Shown here: positions 36,017 to 44,935 of the stretch, one piece after another
Layout: each line of letters opens with the position of its first letter
How positions within the stretch are numbered: the stretch's first letter is position 1
Assembly: GCF_009765975.1 (NCBI RefSeq)
Contig: NZ_LMUJ01000060.1
Location: 129,533-193,532, forward strand
DNA length: 64,000 nt
Reading direction: 5' to 3'
From: Acidisphaera sp. S103
Lineage (GTDB): Bacteria > Pseudomonadota > Alphaproteobacteria > Acetobacterales > Acetobacteraceae
Program-made: the position numbers and the translations under genes
The notes under the pieces: generated by a model
The model's database searches: none
Told to the model about the DNA's origin: nothing
What the model saw: the letters and a program-made list of their open reading frames with translations, nothing else

Positions 36017-37390
36017 ATGACTGCTATTTCGCAAACGGCGCAGCGTGCCAAACGTGTTGCCCGGATTTATCGGGACATGCGCGAACAAACCGGTAACCCG
36101 TTTTCCGCCCTATATTATGTCGCCCGTCTGATCACGCAAAGGTTGCCCGTTGCTGCCCGCCAGGCCCGCAGCGTTGCGCGACACAAAGCGGACGTCCAAA
36201 AAATCATGGACATGAGGACAAAAGCAGGGAATCAAATGCCGTTCCTCGGCATCAAATTCACCGGTGGCCTGGGGGACGCCCTTGTTGTCGCCCGGTTCCT
36301 GCGCGACTTGTCCGCCCATGTCGGCGGCTTCGATTTCGACATCTACTGTAGCCAATCAGGACGAGCGCAGTGGGTATTTGGCGCGGTTGAGGGCCTGCGT
36401 GATTGTTACGACGATCTTTTGTTCGACTTTACCCTGTCCGACTACGACCTGGCGGCCCGGGTCAATCAATTCGTGACGTTTTACGAAAACTCGGCGCGTT
36501 GGACGCACCTCCGTTCACATCCCAAGCTTGTGGAAGCCGCATGCAACGCGATCCGATTTCGTCCGACAATTGAGCCGTTTATTGAGAATCATCCATACAT
36601 GGATAGCTACCTCGCGCAAAAGGCCGTTTATGCCAATCGCAACCGCGCTGATTTCCTTCATAGCATGGTCGGCATACCCTATGGCGGCGATCGTCTGAAT
36701 CTGCCGGTGACCGCCGGAATGGCAGAGCGGCATGGCCTGACACCAGGCCGCTACGTCACGATTCACAACGGCTTCGATCCAGATTTCTTCACCGCAAGCG
36801 GTCAAGCGACAAAATGTTATCCGCATTTTGGGGCCGTCGTGGCACTGCTGCGGCAGAAACGGCCCGATCTTCGGTTTGTCCAAATCGGCGTCGCGACCAG
36901 CCAGCCGCTGGACAACGTCGACCTCAATCTCATCGACCAAACCTCCCTGAAGGAGGCCGCGGGGCTGATTGGCGGTGCACTTTTGCACGTCGACAATGAA
37001 GGCGGCCTTGTCCACCTCGCACGCTGTCTTGGCGTGGACAGTTGTGTTGTCTTCGGGCCGACGCCGTCCAATTACTTTGGCTATGCCGGAAACGTGAACA
37101 TCGACCCGACGTTTTGTGGCGGGTGCTGGTGGAACAATAAAACCTGGATGGACCAATGCCCGCGTGGCTTCCAGACGGCGCGCTGCATGACGGAGCAATC
37201 CCCCCAATCCGTCGCGGTCGCAATCGATCGGCATTTGTCTGGGAAAGCCGCATCCCGGCAGGCCATCCAGGACAAGCCCAGGCTGGTACGCCCGATAACC
37301 GGCACCGTCTGGTCGGCCGAACAGGCGCTACCGGACCAGGCCGACACGGGCCACAACGCAAAATGGGCAAGCCATGTGACCACCCGTTGA
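36017..37390 (+). CDS. Glycosyltransferase family 9 (heptosyltransferase-like), copy B
   Basis: This 457-residue paralogue of the GT9 gene at 33964 shares KFTGGLGDALVVARFLRDL, ENHPYMDSYLAQKAV, GIPYGGDRLNLPV, TIHNGFDPDFF and the four-cysteine CGGCWW ... QCPRGFQTARC segment. The nucleotide-sugar region is GGALLHVDNEGGLVHLARCLG. The first 70 residues form a basic helix not shared with the core fold. It has higher GC than copy A, so the two copies are not a recent duplicate. Confidence 0.83.
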   Translation: MTAISQTAQRAKRVARIYRDMREQTGNPFSALYYVARLITQRLPVAARQARSVARHKADVQKIMDMRTKAGNQMPFLGIKFTGGLGDALVVARFLRDLSAHVGGFDFDIYCSQSGRAQWVFGAVEGLRDCYDDLLFDFTLSDYDLAARVNQFVTFYENSARWTHLRSHPKLVEAACNAIRFRPTIEPFIENHPYMDSYLAQKAVYANRNRADFLHSMVGIPYGGDRLNLPVTAGMAERHGLTPGRYVTIHNGFDPDFFTASGQATKCYPHFGAVVALLRQKRPDLRFVQIGVATSQPLDNVDLNLIDQTSLKEAAGLIGGALLHVDNEGGLVHLARCLGVDSCVVFGPTPSNYFGYAGNVNIDPTFCGGCWWNNKTWMDQCPRGFQTARCMTEQSPQSVAVAIDRHLSGKAASRQAIQDKPRLVRPITGTVWSAEQALPDQADTGHNAKWASHVTTR

Positions 37391-37409
37391 GGCGGCCCCG
37401 AAAGCCGGT

Positions 37410-38519
37410 CTAACCCTGCCCGTACAAGGCCACGGCGTTGTTCAGGAAGAAATCCCGCTTCTTCTGCTCGGGCAGCGGCATGGGCAGCACCTGGGTCGGA
37501 TCATCGTAATCCCAATGCGGGTAATCGGTCGCGAACAGCAGCCGGTCCCAGCCGATCCAGTCGATGGCGTCCAGCACGTGGGCGCGATTCGCTGGCTCCT
37601 CCATCGGCTGGGTCGTCAGCCAGACGTGGTCGTGGATGTATTCGGACGGCAGCCGCTTCAGGTGCGGTGTTTCCACCTTCAGCCGGTTCCGGATCTTGTC
37701 TAGCCGCCATGCCAGTGACGGTACCCAGGCGAAACCGGCCTCGATCAGCACCAGGCGCAGATTGGGCACACGCTCGAACACACCCTCGATCACCATGGAG
37801 GTCAGGAACGACTGGCTGGACTGCGCGTGGCCGACCATGTCCTCGATATAGTAGGATGGCCAGCCGGCACCGCTGACGGGATACCCGCCGAAGCCGAACG
37901 CATGCACGCCGACCGGCAGCCCGGCCGCGGCGGCGGCTTCATATACCTTCCAGTAGCGCTTCTGACCGGGTGGTTCACTTGTGCGGCTCAGCATCAGCAC
38001 CTGCACGAAATGCGGGTTGGTGGCGTAAAGTTCGATTTCCGCGACTGCCGCCTCGGCATCTTCGTACGGGACGACGATGGAACCCTTCAGCCGCGGCTCC
38101 GGCTGCAGCCACTCGTGCAACTGCCATTCGTTCATGGCGTGGCAGACCGCGGCACCAAATTCGCGGTTTTGGTAGCTTTGCCCGTTGTCGCCGGTGGCGT
38201 TCAGGATGCCGAGCACGCAGTTATTATTGTCGAGTAGCTGTTCGCGCATGAATGGCAGTGAGCTTCCGGGCCGCCCACCCGCCGGCCACGCATCGCGGCG
38301 GGACGCGTTCGGTTGGCCCTTCGGATAGGCTGGCCCCGCCTGATATGCCTGCCGGGGGCGAGACCCGAACATCTGCATATGCTCAATCCAGCGGGCCGAG
38401 AGATACGGATGCAGCGCCTTGTCGTTGTTGCGCTGTGGATGGATATCGCAGTCGGCGGTCGCCAGCTTCGACTGATTGGCCGGCTGCGGCAGCGGCCTGG
38501 ACGTAACCTGGACGTTCAT
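37410..38519 (-). CDS. Amidohydrolase family 2 (ACMSD-like) metal-dependent hydrolase
   Basis: The 369-residue protein has the amidohydrolase TIM barrel. The first metal motif is DCDIHP near the N-terminus, then VGVHAFGFGG, IEAGFAWVPSLAWRLD and FATDYPHWDYDDP near the end, placing the histidines and aspartates of the metal site. Family members decarboxylate or hydrolyse aromatic and related acids; the substrate here is unknown. I chose ATG 38519 with CGGAGA upstream; the frame is open to 38771 without support. It diverges from a small membrane protein. Confidence 0.87.
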   Translation of the reverse strand: MNVQVTSRPLPQPANQSKLATADCDIHPQRNNDKALHPYLSARWIEHMQMFGSRPRQAYQAGPAYPKGQPNASRRDAWPAGGRPGSSLPFMREQLLDNNNCVLGILNATGDNGQSYQNREFGAAVCHAMNEWQLHEWLQPEPRLKGSIVVPYEDAEAAVAEIELYATNPHFVQVLMLSRTSEPPGQKRYWKVYEAAAAAGLPVGVHAFGFGGYPVSGAGWPSYYIEDMVGHAQSSQSFLTSMVIEGVFERVPNLRLVLIEAGFAWVPSLAWRLDKIRNRLKVETPHLKRLPSEYIHDHVWLTTQPMEEPANRAHVLDAIDWIGWDRLLFATDYPHWDYDDPTQVLPMPLPEQKKRDFFLNNAVALYGQG

Positions 38520-38683
38520 CGCACCATCTCCGTCAAGCGGGCAGCGGTGGCCCGCAACTCGATTTCGTCCATCATGCGCCACATCGGGGAAAATCGCCAG
38601 GGCCGCGGCCTTCCCGGGGCATGGTCGTTGCAGAGGCGATGTCGCCGCTTTCGCGAAGGCGATGACGTGGGCAGGATGGACGC

Positions 38684-39160
38684 ATGCCATCGCCCACCGT
38701 CGCGACGAGTCGTCGCAAGAAAGCCCCGGAGTCGCCAGAGGGTTCCCGCAAGCGCAAGCGGTCCGTTCCATCCAAGGCGTCTGCCCGCACGCGCCTCGCG
38801 ACGCGGCGTCTGGGACCGATCGCGGTTATTGCGGCCGGGGTCTTTTTGGTCGCCTACATCCTCGACTGGAACTCTGTCACCGCGCTGATGTGGGCTTGCC
38901 TGGACGGCGAGTTTGGCCTGCTCTCGTCAATCGTATCCTTCGGCGTTTTGTTCCTGCTCGTTTTTGCCATTGCCCTTATATGGCAGCGCCCGATGCCTGA
39001 GCCGGCCGCCAAAGCTGGCCGGAAGACCCGCCAGACCGTCGCAAAGCCAAAAAAAGCCGTGCCAGCACAACCCGAGGAGGCGATCCCACCCGACGTGCAG
39101 CCTGCCGCCGTCGACATCGGCCCAAAAAGCCCGCGCAAACCGAAGGTGACACAGGGCTGA
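38684..39160 (+). CDS. Hypothetical two-helix membrane protein
   Basis: This frame of 158 residues is not recognised. A strongly basic N-terminus (residues 8-45, many K and R) precedes two hydrophobic helices, LGPIAVIAAGVFLVAYIL (about 43-60) and IVSFGVLFLLVFAIALIW (about 83-100). The tail is rich in Lys, Pro and Ala (KPKKAVPAQP). The two clear membrane segments and the Lys/Pro/Ala-rich tail, common in proteins anchored to the inner membrane, favour a real gene. Confidence 0.55.
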   Translation: MPSPTVATSRRKKAPESPEGSRKRKRSVPSKASARTRLATRRLGPIAVIAAGVFLVAYILDWNSVTALMWACLDGEFGLLSSIVSFGVLFLLVFAIALIWQRPMPEPAAKAGRKTRQTVAKPKKAVPAQPEEAIPPDVQPAAVDIGPKSPRKPKVTQG

Positions 39161-39291
39161 CGCCAACGGTGGCGGGAAAGGCCGAAGCGACATCGCTGTG
39201 GACCTTGGATCATATATCTTTCTTGCCGTATCTCCATAATCTCGATATTTTTGGGCCACCGAGCGAAGGCATAAGCGTCGGGGCGGAATAG

Positions 39292-40029
39292 ATGGAACGT
39301 GAGAGAACGCTGGCCACGTCGATCTATGGCCAACTGCGTCGTGACATCCTGCGCGGCGTGTTCCGGCCTGGAGAGAAACTGCGGATCGAAGCGTTATCCG
39401 ATCGTTTCAGCGTTGGCGCGACGCCACTGCGGGAAGCACTGAATCGCCTGTCGGCTGAGGACCTGGTGCTGCGTGTCGACCAGCGCGGGTTTCGGGTGGC
39501 GCCGGTCAGCCTGGACGATCTCGCGGAACTGACGACAACGCTCTGCTGGATCAGTGAACGCGGGCTGCGGGAGGCGATCAAAAATGGCGACACCGCCTGG
39601 GAAGACGGGATCGTCCTCGCCGCATATCATCTGTCCCGGGTGCCGCGTGACGGCGTGGAAGGCTATCGTTCGTTCAATCCGGAATGGGAACAACGCCATC
39701 GCGACCTGCATCGGGCAATGCTGCGGGCGTGCGGATCGCGGTGGCTGCTGGATTTCTATGCGCTGCTGGTCGATCGGCACGATCGCTACAAATACCTTGC
39801 GGCCGCCGAGGCGATCGAACGCCGCGACACCGCGGCCGAACACCGCGATATCGTCGCGGCAGTTCTGGCCCGCGATGCGGAGCGCGCCGTGATGCTGGCC
39901 AACGAACACATCCGCCTGACCGGGGAAATCATCCTGCGGTCCAAAAATCCGCACATGACAGCCGGCACCACGCGCGCGCCCGCCCAATCGTCAGTTCCCA
40001 TCAGACCGCACCGGAGCCCGCATGCTTGA
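39292..40029 (+). CDS. GntR-family transcriptional regulator (FCD domain)
   Basis: The 245-residue regulator has the N-terminal winged helix of GntR (LRRDILRGVFRPGEKLRIEALSDRFSVGATPLREAL) and a helical FCD effector domain with typical metal-ligand positions (DLHRAML and EHRDIVAAVL). Its last codons overlap the start of the flavin monooxygenase by eight bases, so it probably controls that gene and its own expression in response to an aromatic or carboxylic substrate, as is usual for the FCD subfamily. Confidence 0.93.
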   Translation: MERERTLATSIYGQLRRDILRGVFRPGEKLRIEALSDRFSVGATPLREALNRLSAEDLVLRVDQRGFRVAPVSLDDLAELTTTLCWISERGLREAIKNGDTAWEDGIVLAAYHLSRVPRDGVEGYRSFNPEWEQRHRDLHRAMLRACGSRWLLDFYALLVDRHDRYKYLAAAEAIERRDTAAEHRDIVAAVLARDAERAVMLANEHIRLTGEIILRSKNPHMTAGTTRAPAQSSVPIRPHRSPHA

Positions 40030-41647
40030 CATCCCCGTTCTTATTGTCGGTGGCGGACCGGTCGGTCTTTCCGCGTCCATTCTTCTGTCACAACACGGGG
40101 TGCGTTCCCTGCTCGTCGAGCGCCACCCCGGCACCTCGCTCGTCCCCAAGGCTCGGGGTATCAATGCGCGAACGATGGAGGTTTACCGTCAATGCGGTGT
40201 CGAGGCGGCGGTGCGCGCCGCCGGGTTGGCGCCCCAGAGCATCGGCCTGGTGGTCTGGACCGAGAGCCTGGCTGAAAAAGAGATCGAGCGCCGTATTCCC
40301 GGGCGGGCCACGCCGAAGAATCAGGCGATGACGCCAGTCCTGAACTGCCTTTGCGCGCAGGATGACCTGGAACCGGTTCTCCGGCGCTTCGCCGAAGCAC
40401 AGGCACCGGGGCAGCTTCGTTTCAATACGGAGTTGACCGATATCCGGCAGGATGCGGGCGGTGTGGACGCCGTGGTGACCGACAGGCTGACCGGCACCGA
40501 AACGCCGGTCCACGCGCAGTACGTCATCGCGGCGGACGGCGCACAGAGCCGTATCCGGCGGATGCTGGATGTGCGGATGATCGGCCGGGAGAACGTCTAC
40601 GATAGCGTCAACATCCTGTTCAACGCCGATCTGCGGCCGTGGACGGCGCATCGGCCGGCGGCGTTGTATTTCGTCGAACAGCCGGATCTACGGGCCACGT
40701 TCCTGACGATCAACGCCCACGATCGCTGGAGTTTTCTGATCCATAGTATCAAACATTACGGTTACACCGCCGGCGACTTCACCCCCGAACGGTGTACGGC
40801 GCTGATCCGGCAGGCGGTGGGGATTCCGGATCTACCGGTCACCGTTCTGGGTGTCAGCGCCTGGGAAGCGTCCGCGCATGTTGCCGATCGCTATGGTCAC
40901 GGCCGCATCTTCCTGGCTGGCGACGCGGCGCACGAGATGCCTCCCACGGGCGGTTTTGGTCTCAACACCGGTGTGCAAGACGTTCACAACCTGGCGTGGA
41001 AGTTGGCCGCGGTGCTGCACGGCCAGGCGGATGCTTCGTTGCTGGAAACGTATCATCCGGAACGGCAACCGCTTGGAATAGCGATTACCCAGGCCAGCCT
41101 GGAAAACTCCTTGTCCATGGGTCGGACGTCCCGGCAAGAAGCCGCGAAACTGCCACGCGCGGAATTTCTCAGCGAGCAGGGGCTGATTTTCGGAGCGTCC
41201 TATGAATCGGCAGCGGTGATTCCCGACGGCACGCCGCTGCCGGATATCGCCGATCCGGTCACACAGTACATGCCATCGGCGCGGCCCGGGTGCCGTGCGC
41301 CACATGCCTGGCTGGATCGCAGTGGCGACAGGATCTCGACCATCGATTTGTTTGGACCGCGTTTCGTCCTGTTGACCGGTCCGGCCGGCGGCAATTGGCG
41401 CGCCGCGGTTCAGGCACTTTCGACCCCATCGCGGCCGCCCCTGGTTGCGTATATGATCGGCGACGACCTGACGGATCCCGATGGTGTCTGGCAGGCGGTG
41501 TACGGAGTCGATGACGGTGGCGCCGTGCTGGTTCGACCCGATGGCCAGGTGGCCTGGCGTTCCCGAGGCGGTTGTGCCGACGCTGGATCGGTCCTTCAAT
41601 CGGCGTTCGATGCCGTGCTTTGCCGAACCGCGGAGCGAATGCGATGA
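40022..41647 (+). CDS. FAD-dependent aromatic monooxygenase (PHBH family)
   Basis: The 541-residue flavoprotein starts with the Rossmann motif VLIVGGGPVGLSASILL. The DG motif is in IAADGAQSRIRR and the FAD-ribityl GD motif in IFLAGDAAHEMPPTGGFGLNTGVQDVHNLAWKLA. The C-terminal 120 residues (FVLLTGPAGGNWRAAV ... AVLVRPDGQVAWRSR) form the thioredoxin-like domain found in phenol and resorcinol hydroxylases. NAD(P)H-dependent hydroxylation of an aromatic ring is expected. It is translationally coupled to the GntR regulator before it and to the membrane protein after it (ATGA). Confidence 0.9.
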   Translation: MLDIPVLIVGGGPVGLSASILLSQHGVRSLLVERHPGTSLVPKARGINARTMEVYRQCGVEAAVRAAGLAPQSIGLVVWTESLAEKEIERRIPGRATPKNQAMTPVLNCLCAQDDLEPVLRRFAEAQAPGQLRFNTELTDIRQDAGGVDAVVTDRLTGTETPVHAQYVIAADGAQSRIRRMLDVRMIGRENVYDSVNILFNADLRPWTAHRPAALYFVEQPDLRATFLTINAHDRWSFLIHSIKHYGYTAGDFTPERCTALIRQAVGIPDLPVTVLGVSAWEASAHVADRYGHGRIFLAGDAAHEMPPTGGFGLNTGVQDVHNLAWKLAAVLHGQADASLLETYHPERQPLGIAITQASLENSLSMGRTSRQEAAKLPRAEFLSEQGLIFGASYESAAVIPDGTPLPDIADPVTQYMPSARPGCRAPHAWLDRSGDRISTIDLFGPRFVLLTGPAGGNWRAAVQALSTPSRPPLVAYMIGDDLTDPDGVWQAVYGVDDGGAVLVRPDGQVAWRSRGGCADAGSVLQSAFDAVLCRTAERMR

Positions 41648-42168
41648 AGCTGGCCGACGCCCTGGCACAATGGCATGAATTCTACGGGTTGGTCGGCACT
41701 GCCTCGGCGACGATGGTCGGTCTGCTGTTTGTCGCCGCGTCGGTCGGCACCGGTGTTTTCAGCGGCGATCGGCGAGCGCCGCTGCGTGTGTTCCTGTCCG
41801 CCAGCGTGGTGAATTTCAGCAGCGTCCTGGGAGCGTCCGTGGTGCTTTTGGCGCCGGTGGAAAATTGGCTGGTGCTTGGTGGGCTGGTCACTGGCTGCGG
41901 GTTGCTGGGATTGCTGCACGCCTGTCTGGCCTTGCGTGACACCGTGACCGACGGATTGATCGCCAAGATCGACCTGGAGGATACCGTCTGGTATCTGGTC
42001 ATGCCGATCGTCGGATATCTGCTCGTGGCCGGATCGGGAGCTGCCCTGGCTCTACAACTGGATCAGGGATGCACCGCGCTTGCCGTGTCGACGGGACTGC
42101 TGCTGGCCGTCGGCATCCACAATGCCTGGGATATCACCGTGTGGAGCATCACGCGGCGCCGCGAATAA
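41644..42168 (+). CDS. Hypothetical membrane protein, four predicted helices
   Basis: This 174-residue protein starts with an ATG overlapping the monooxygenase stop (ATGA). Hydrophobic segments are at about residues 16-37, 50-70, 75-95 and 118-160, broken by charged turns. I do not recognise a family. Overlap with the monooxygenase gene suggests they are made together; a transport or membrane-anchoring role for the same substrate is only a guess. Confidence 0.68.
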   Translation: MKLADALAQWHEFYGLVGTASATMVGLLFVAASVGTGVFSGDRRAPLRVFLSASVVNFSSVLGASVVLLAPVENWLVLGGLVTGCGLLGLLHACLALRDTVTDGLIAKIDLEDTVWYLVMPIVGYLLVAGSGAALALQLDQGCTALAVSTGLLLAVGIHNAWDITVWSITRRRE

Positions 42169-42415
42169 TCGAGTCGGTACCAACACGGCAGCCCTGCGTC
42201 ACCGCAGCGCACAAAAACCTTGCAATCCCGACACCCCTGGCCGATATACCGGCTGTCTTTCCGTGATTGCGTGATTAGCGGGCGGTTTCTCTCGTCCGAA
42301 ATTCCGGAAATTTCCATCCGAAAACCGTTCGTCCCCATTTAATCGCGCGGGGCGGCGAACTTTCAGGCGCTTGTCGTCCACATAACCGTGGCGGGCGCTG
42401 GAGCACACCTACGTC

Positions 42416-43648
42416 TTGACCCAAACTACTTTTACGGCACTCGGCCTGTCCGAGCCGTTGTTGCGCGCCCTCGAGACACGCAAGTTCGAAACCCCCACCC
42501 CGATTCAGGCCGATACCATCCCTGCCCTGCTAGCAGGCAAGGATTTGCTTGGCGTAGCCCAGACCGGCAGCGGCAAGACCGCCGCGTTCACCCTGCCCAT
42601 CCTGCAGCATCTCGCTGCCCAGCAGATCCGCCCGGCGCCATTCGTGACGCGTGCGGTGATCCTGGCGCCGACCCGCGAACTGGCCCTGCAGATCGACGAA
42701 ACCGTCCGCGCGCTATCCATTAACCTGCGCCTGCGCACCGTGGTCATCATCGGTGGCGCGTCTCGCTTTAAGCAGGTCGAAGCCATGCGCCGCGGCGCCG
42801 ACATCGTGATCGGCACCCCCGGCCGCGTGTGCGACCTGATGCAGACCCGCGAACTGCAACTCGGCGCTGTCACCCACTTCGTGCTCGACGAAGCTGATCG
42901 GATGCTGGACCTTGGCTTCATCAAGGACATCCGCCGCATCGTCGCCGCGCTGCCACCGCGCCGGCAGTCCTGCTTGTTCTCGGCCACCATGCCGGCCGAG
43001 GTCGCCAGTCTGGCGAACAGCCTGCTGCGTGACCCGATCCGGGTGGAAATCGCCCGCAAGGAAGAGACCGCGCCGAAGATCGAGCAGTTCGTCCATCATC
43101 TGGCACAGAGCGGCAAGCAGTCACTGCTGCTGTCCATGTTGCAGGATGAGGCCCTGTCGCGGGTGATCGTCTTCACCCGCACCAAGCATGGCGCCAACAA
43201 GGTCGCCAGCGTGCTGGAGAATGCCGGCATCCAGGTCAATGCCATCCACGGCAACAAAAGCCAGCCGCAACGTGAAAAGGCCCTGCGGGACTTCCGCTCC
43301 GGCCGCGCGCGCGTTCTGGTCGCCACCGACATCGCGGCGCGCGGGATCGATGTGACGGGGATTTCCCATGTCATCAACTTCGATCTGCCCGTCGAGGCGG
43401 AAAGCTATGTCCACCGTATCGGCCGCACCGCGCGGGCCGGCGCCGCGGGTATCGCGATCTCCTTCTGCGATCCGTCGGAGCGGGCCGTGCTGCGGCAGAT
43501 CGAGCGGCAGATGAACTACTCCATCACCGTGGTCGGTGACGCCCCGCCGCCGATGTCGCAACAGCCGAAGCGCCCCAGCGCGCCCGGCCAGGCGCAGCGC
43601 CGGCGCTACAACGATCGCGGCAACCGGGGCATGCGCTCCGCCGCGTAA
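42416..43648 (+). CDS. rhlE: DEAD-box RNA helicase, RhlE type
   Basis: The 410-residue helicase shows every DEAD-box motif: the Q motif (FETPTPIQ), I (AQTGSGKT), Ia (PTRELA), II (DEAD), III (SAT) and VI (HRIGRTAR). A basic C-terminal tail (QQPKRPSAPGQAQRRRYNDRG) is of RhlE type and helps bind RNA. It unwinds structured RNA during ribosome assembly or mRNA decay. The start is a TTG with GGAG about 15 bases upstream, so initiation may be weak and regulated. Confidence 0.95.
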   Translation: MTQTTFTALGLSEPLLRALETRKFETPTPIQADTIPALLAGKDLLGVAQTGSGKTAAFTLPILQHLAAQQIRPAPFVTRAVILAPTRELALQIDETVRALSINLRLRTVVIIGGASRFKQVEAMRRGADIVIGTPGRVCDLMQTRELQLGAVTHFVLDEADRMLDLGFIKDIRRIVAALPPRRQSCLFSATMPAEVASLANSLLRDPIRVEIARKEETAPKIEQFVHHLAQSGKQSLLLSMLQDEALSRVIVFTRTKHGANKVASVLENAGIQVNAIHGNKSQPQREKALRDFRSGRARVLVATDIAARGIDVTGISHVINFDLPVEAESYVHRIGRTARAGAAGIAISFCDPSERAVLRQIERQMNYSITVVGDAPPPMSQQPKRPSAPGQAQRRRYNDRGNRGMRSAA

Positions 43649-43657
43649 CCCTCCTAC

Positions 43658-43692
43658 CGTCATGGCGGGCGCATGCCCGCCATCCACGCCTT
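43658..43692. repeat. REP-like palindromic element
   Basis: This 35-base unit begins CGTCATGGCGGGCGCATGCC and ends ATCCACGCCTT. Its inner part GGCGGGC/GCCCGCC is palindromic. The same unit occurs twice, in inverted orientation, at 46147-46234. It sits just 3' of the rhlE gene. Confidence 0.7.
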
Positions 43693-43719
43693 TGCTCGTC
43701 TCAATATGGCGGAGCTTGA

Positions 43720-44184
43720 GTGACCACCCTCTACATCGACGGCGACGCCTGCCCGGTCCGCGACGAAGTCTATCGCGTCGCGGACCGTCTGGGCTTGCCC
43801 GTTTTCGTCGTGGCCAATGGGTCTCGCCCAATTCGTCCCACCGGGCGGCCGAACGTGACCATGATCACTGTCGAGGCAGGCGCCGACATCGCCGACGACT
43901 GGATCGCCGAACGGGTGACCAGGGCGGACGTGTGCATCACCAGTGACATTCCCCTGGCGTCCCGCTGCCTGGCCAAAGGCGCCCGAGCGGTGGCGTCCAA
44001 CGGCAAGGTGTGGACGCCGGACAATATCGGCAGCGCACTGGCCGGCCGCGAGATCGGCCGCCATCTGCGGGAGATGGGGCTGAACACGGGCGGCCCAGCG
44101 CCGCTGACGAAACAGGACCGCTCGCACTTCCTCAGCGCATTGGATACCCTGGTGCGGGCGGCGCAGCGGGAGCGGATCGCATGA
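43720..44184 (+). CDS. YaiI/YqxD family protein (DUF188)
   Basis: The 154-residue protein is a DUF188 member, a PIN-like fold of unknown function. It has the typical N-terminus LYIDGDACPVRDEVYRVADR, the acidic ITVEAGADIADDWIAERV segment and DVCITSDIPLASRCLAKGA, which carry the conserved aspartates. It starts with GTG at 43720 after the REP-like element. The end overlaps the next gene as ATGA. Confidence 0.9.
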   Translation: MTTLYIDGDACPVRDEVYRVADRLGLPVFVVANGSRPIRPTGRPNVTMITVEAGADIADDWIAERVTRADVCITSDIPLASRCLAKGARAVASNGKVWTPDNIGSALAGREIGRHLREMGLNTGGPAPLTKQDRSHFLSALDTLVRAAQRERIA

Positions 44185-44897
44185 CGGACAGGGTTCTTGG
44201 CGTATTGGGCGGCATGGGTCCGCTGGCAAGCGCGCAGTTCATGCTGCGGCTGACGCTGCTGACGCCCGCTGCCCGCGATCAGGATCATATCCCGGCCGTG
44301 CTATGGTCCGATCCCCGCGTGCCGGACCGCGGTGCCGCTCGCTTGGGTACCGGACCCAGTCCGCTGCCCTGGCTGATGCGCGGCATCAACGGCCTGCGCG
44401 CCGCCGGTTGTGGTACCATCGCCATCCCCTGCAACACCGCGCATGGCTGGTTCGAGCCGATGGTCCGGGACGCCGGCGTGCCGATCCTGCACATCGTCGA
44501 TGCCGCGGCGACCGACCTGCGGCGCATCGGGATCGCGGGTGGTACCATCGGCCTGATGGGTACCGCCGCGACTCTGGCGATGAAGCTTTACCAGGATCGG
44601 TTGAACGCACAGGGATGGGATATAATCGAACCTGAGCCCCAACAGATGGAACGCCTCGTTACGCCGGCGATTGCGTCGGTGAAGGCAAATCGTGTGGCCG
44701 AGGCTTACCTGCCGCTTGCCGAGGTGGTGAACAGTCTCGCATCCCGCGGCGCGTTGGCGGTGGTGCTGGGCTGCACGGAGATCCCACTCGGTATCCAGGC
44801 CGGGCCGGCCGATGGATTGCGTGTCCCGGTCGTGGATACGATCGACGCGCTGGCTCGCGCCGCGATTGCCTGGGCTCGGCCGGGAACTGTCGGCTAA
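44181..44897 (+). CDS. Aspartate/glutamate racemase family protein
   Basis: The 238-residue protein has the racemase pattern of two catalytic cysteines: IPCNTAHGW in the first half and VLGCTEIPLGI in the second. The N-terminus is LGVLGGMGPLASAQFM. It could interconvert L- and D-aspartate or related acids; the exact substrate cannot be inferred. It is translationally coupled to the DUF188 gene (ATGA). Confidence 0.9.
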   Translation: MTDRVLGVLGGMGPLASAQFMLRLTLLTPAARDQDHIPAVLWSDPRVPDRGAARLGTGPSPLPWLMRGINGLRAAGCGTIAIPCNTAHGWFEPMVRDAGVPILHIVDAAATDLRRIGIAGGTIGLMGTAATLAMKLYQDRLNAQGWDIIEPEPQQMERLVTPAIASVKANRVAEAYLPLAEVVNSLASRGALAVVLGCTEIPLGIQAGPADGLRVPVVDTIDALARAAIAWARPGTVG

Positions 44898-44935
44898 GGA
44901 CGTCATATCTGCCTGATTGGTGAAAAAAGCGGGAG

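Noticed and set aside
37410..38771. N-terminal extensions of several frames (for example 38520-38771, 22792-23181, 9025-9249)
   Set aside because: The extra parts lack ribosome binding sites, have no family similarity and in some cases overlap promoters or divergent genes; shorter starts were used.
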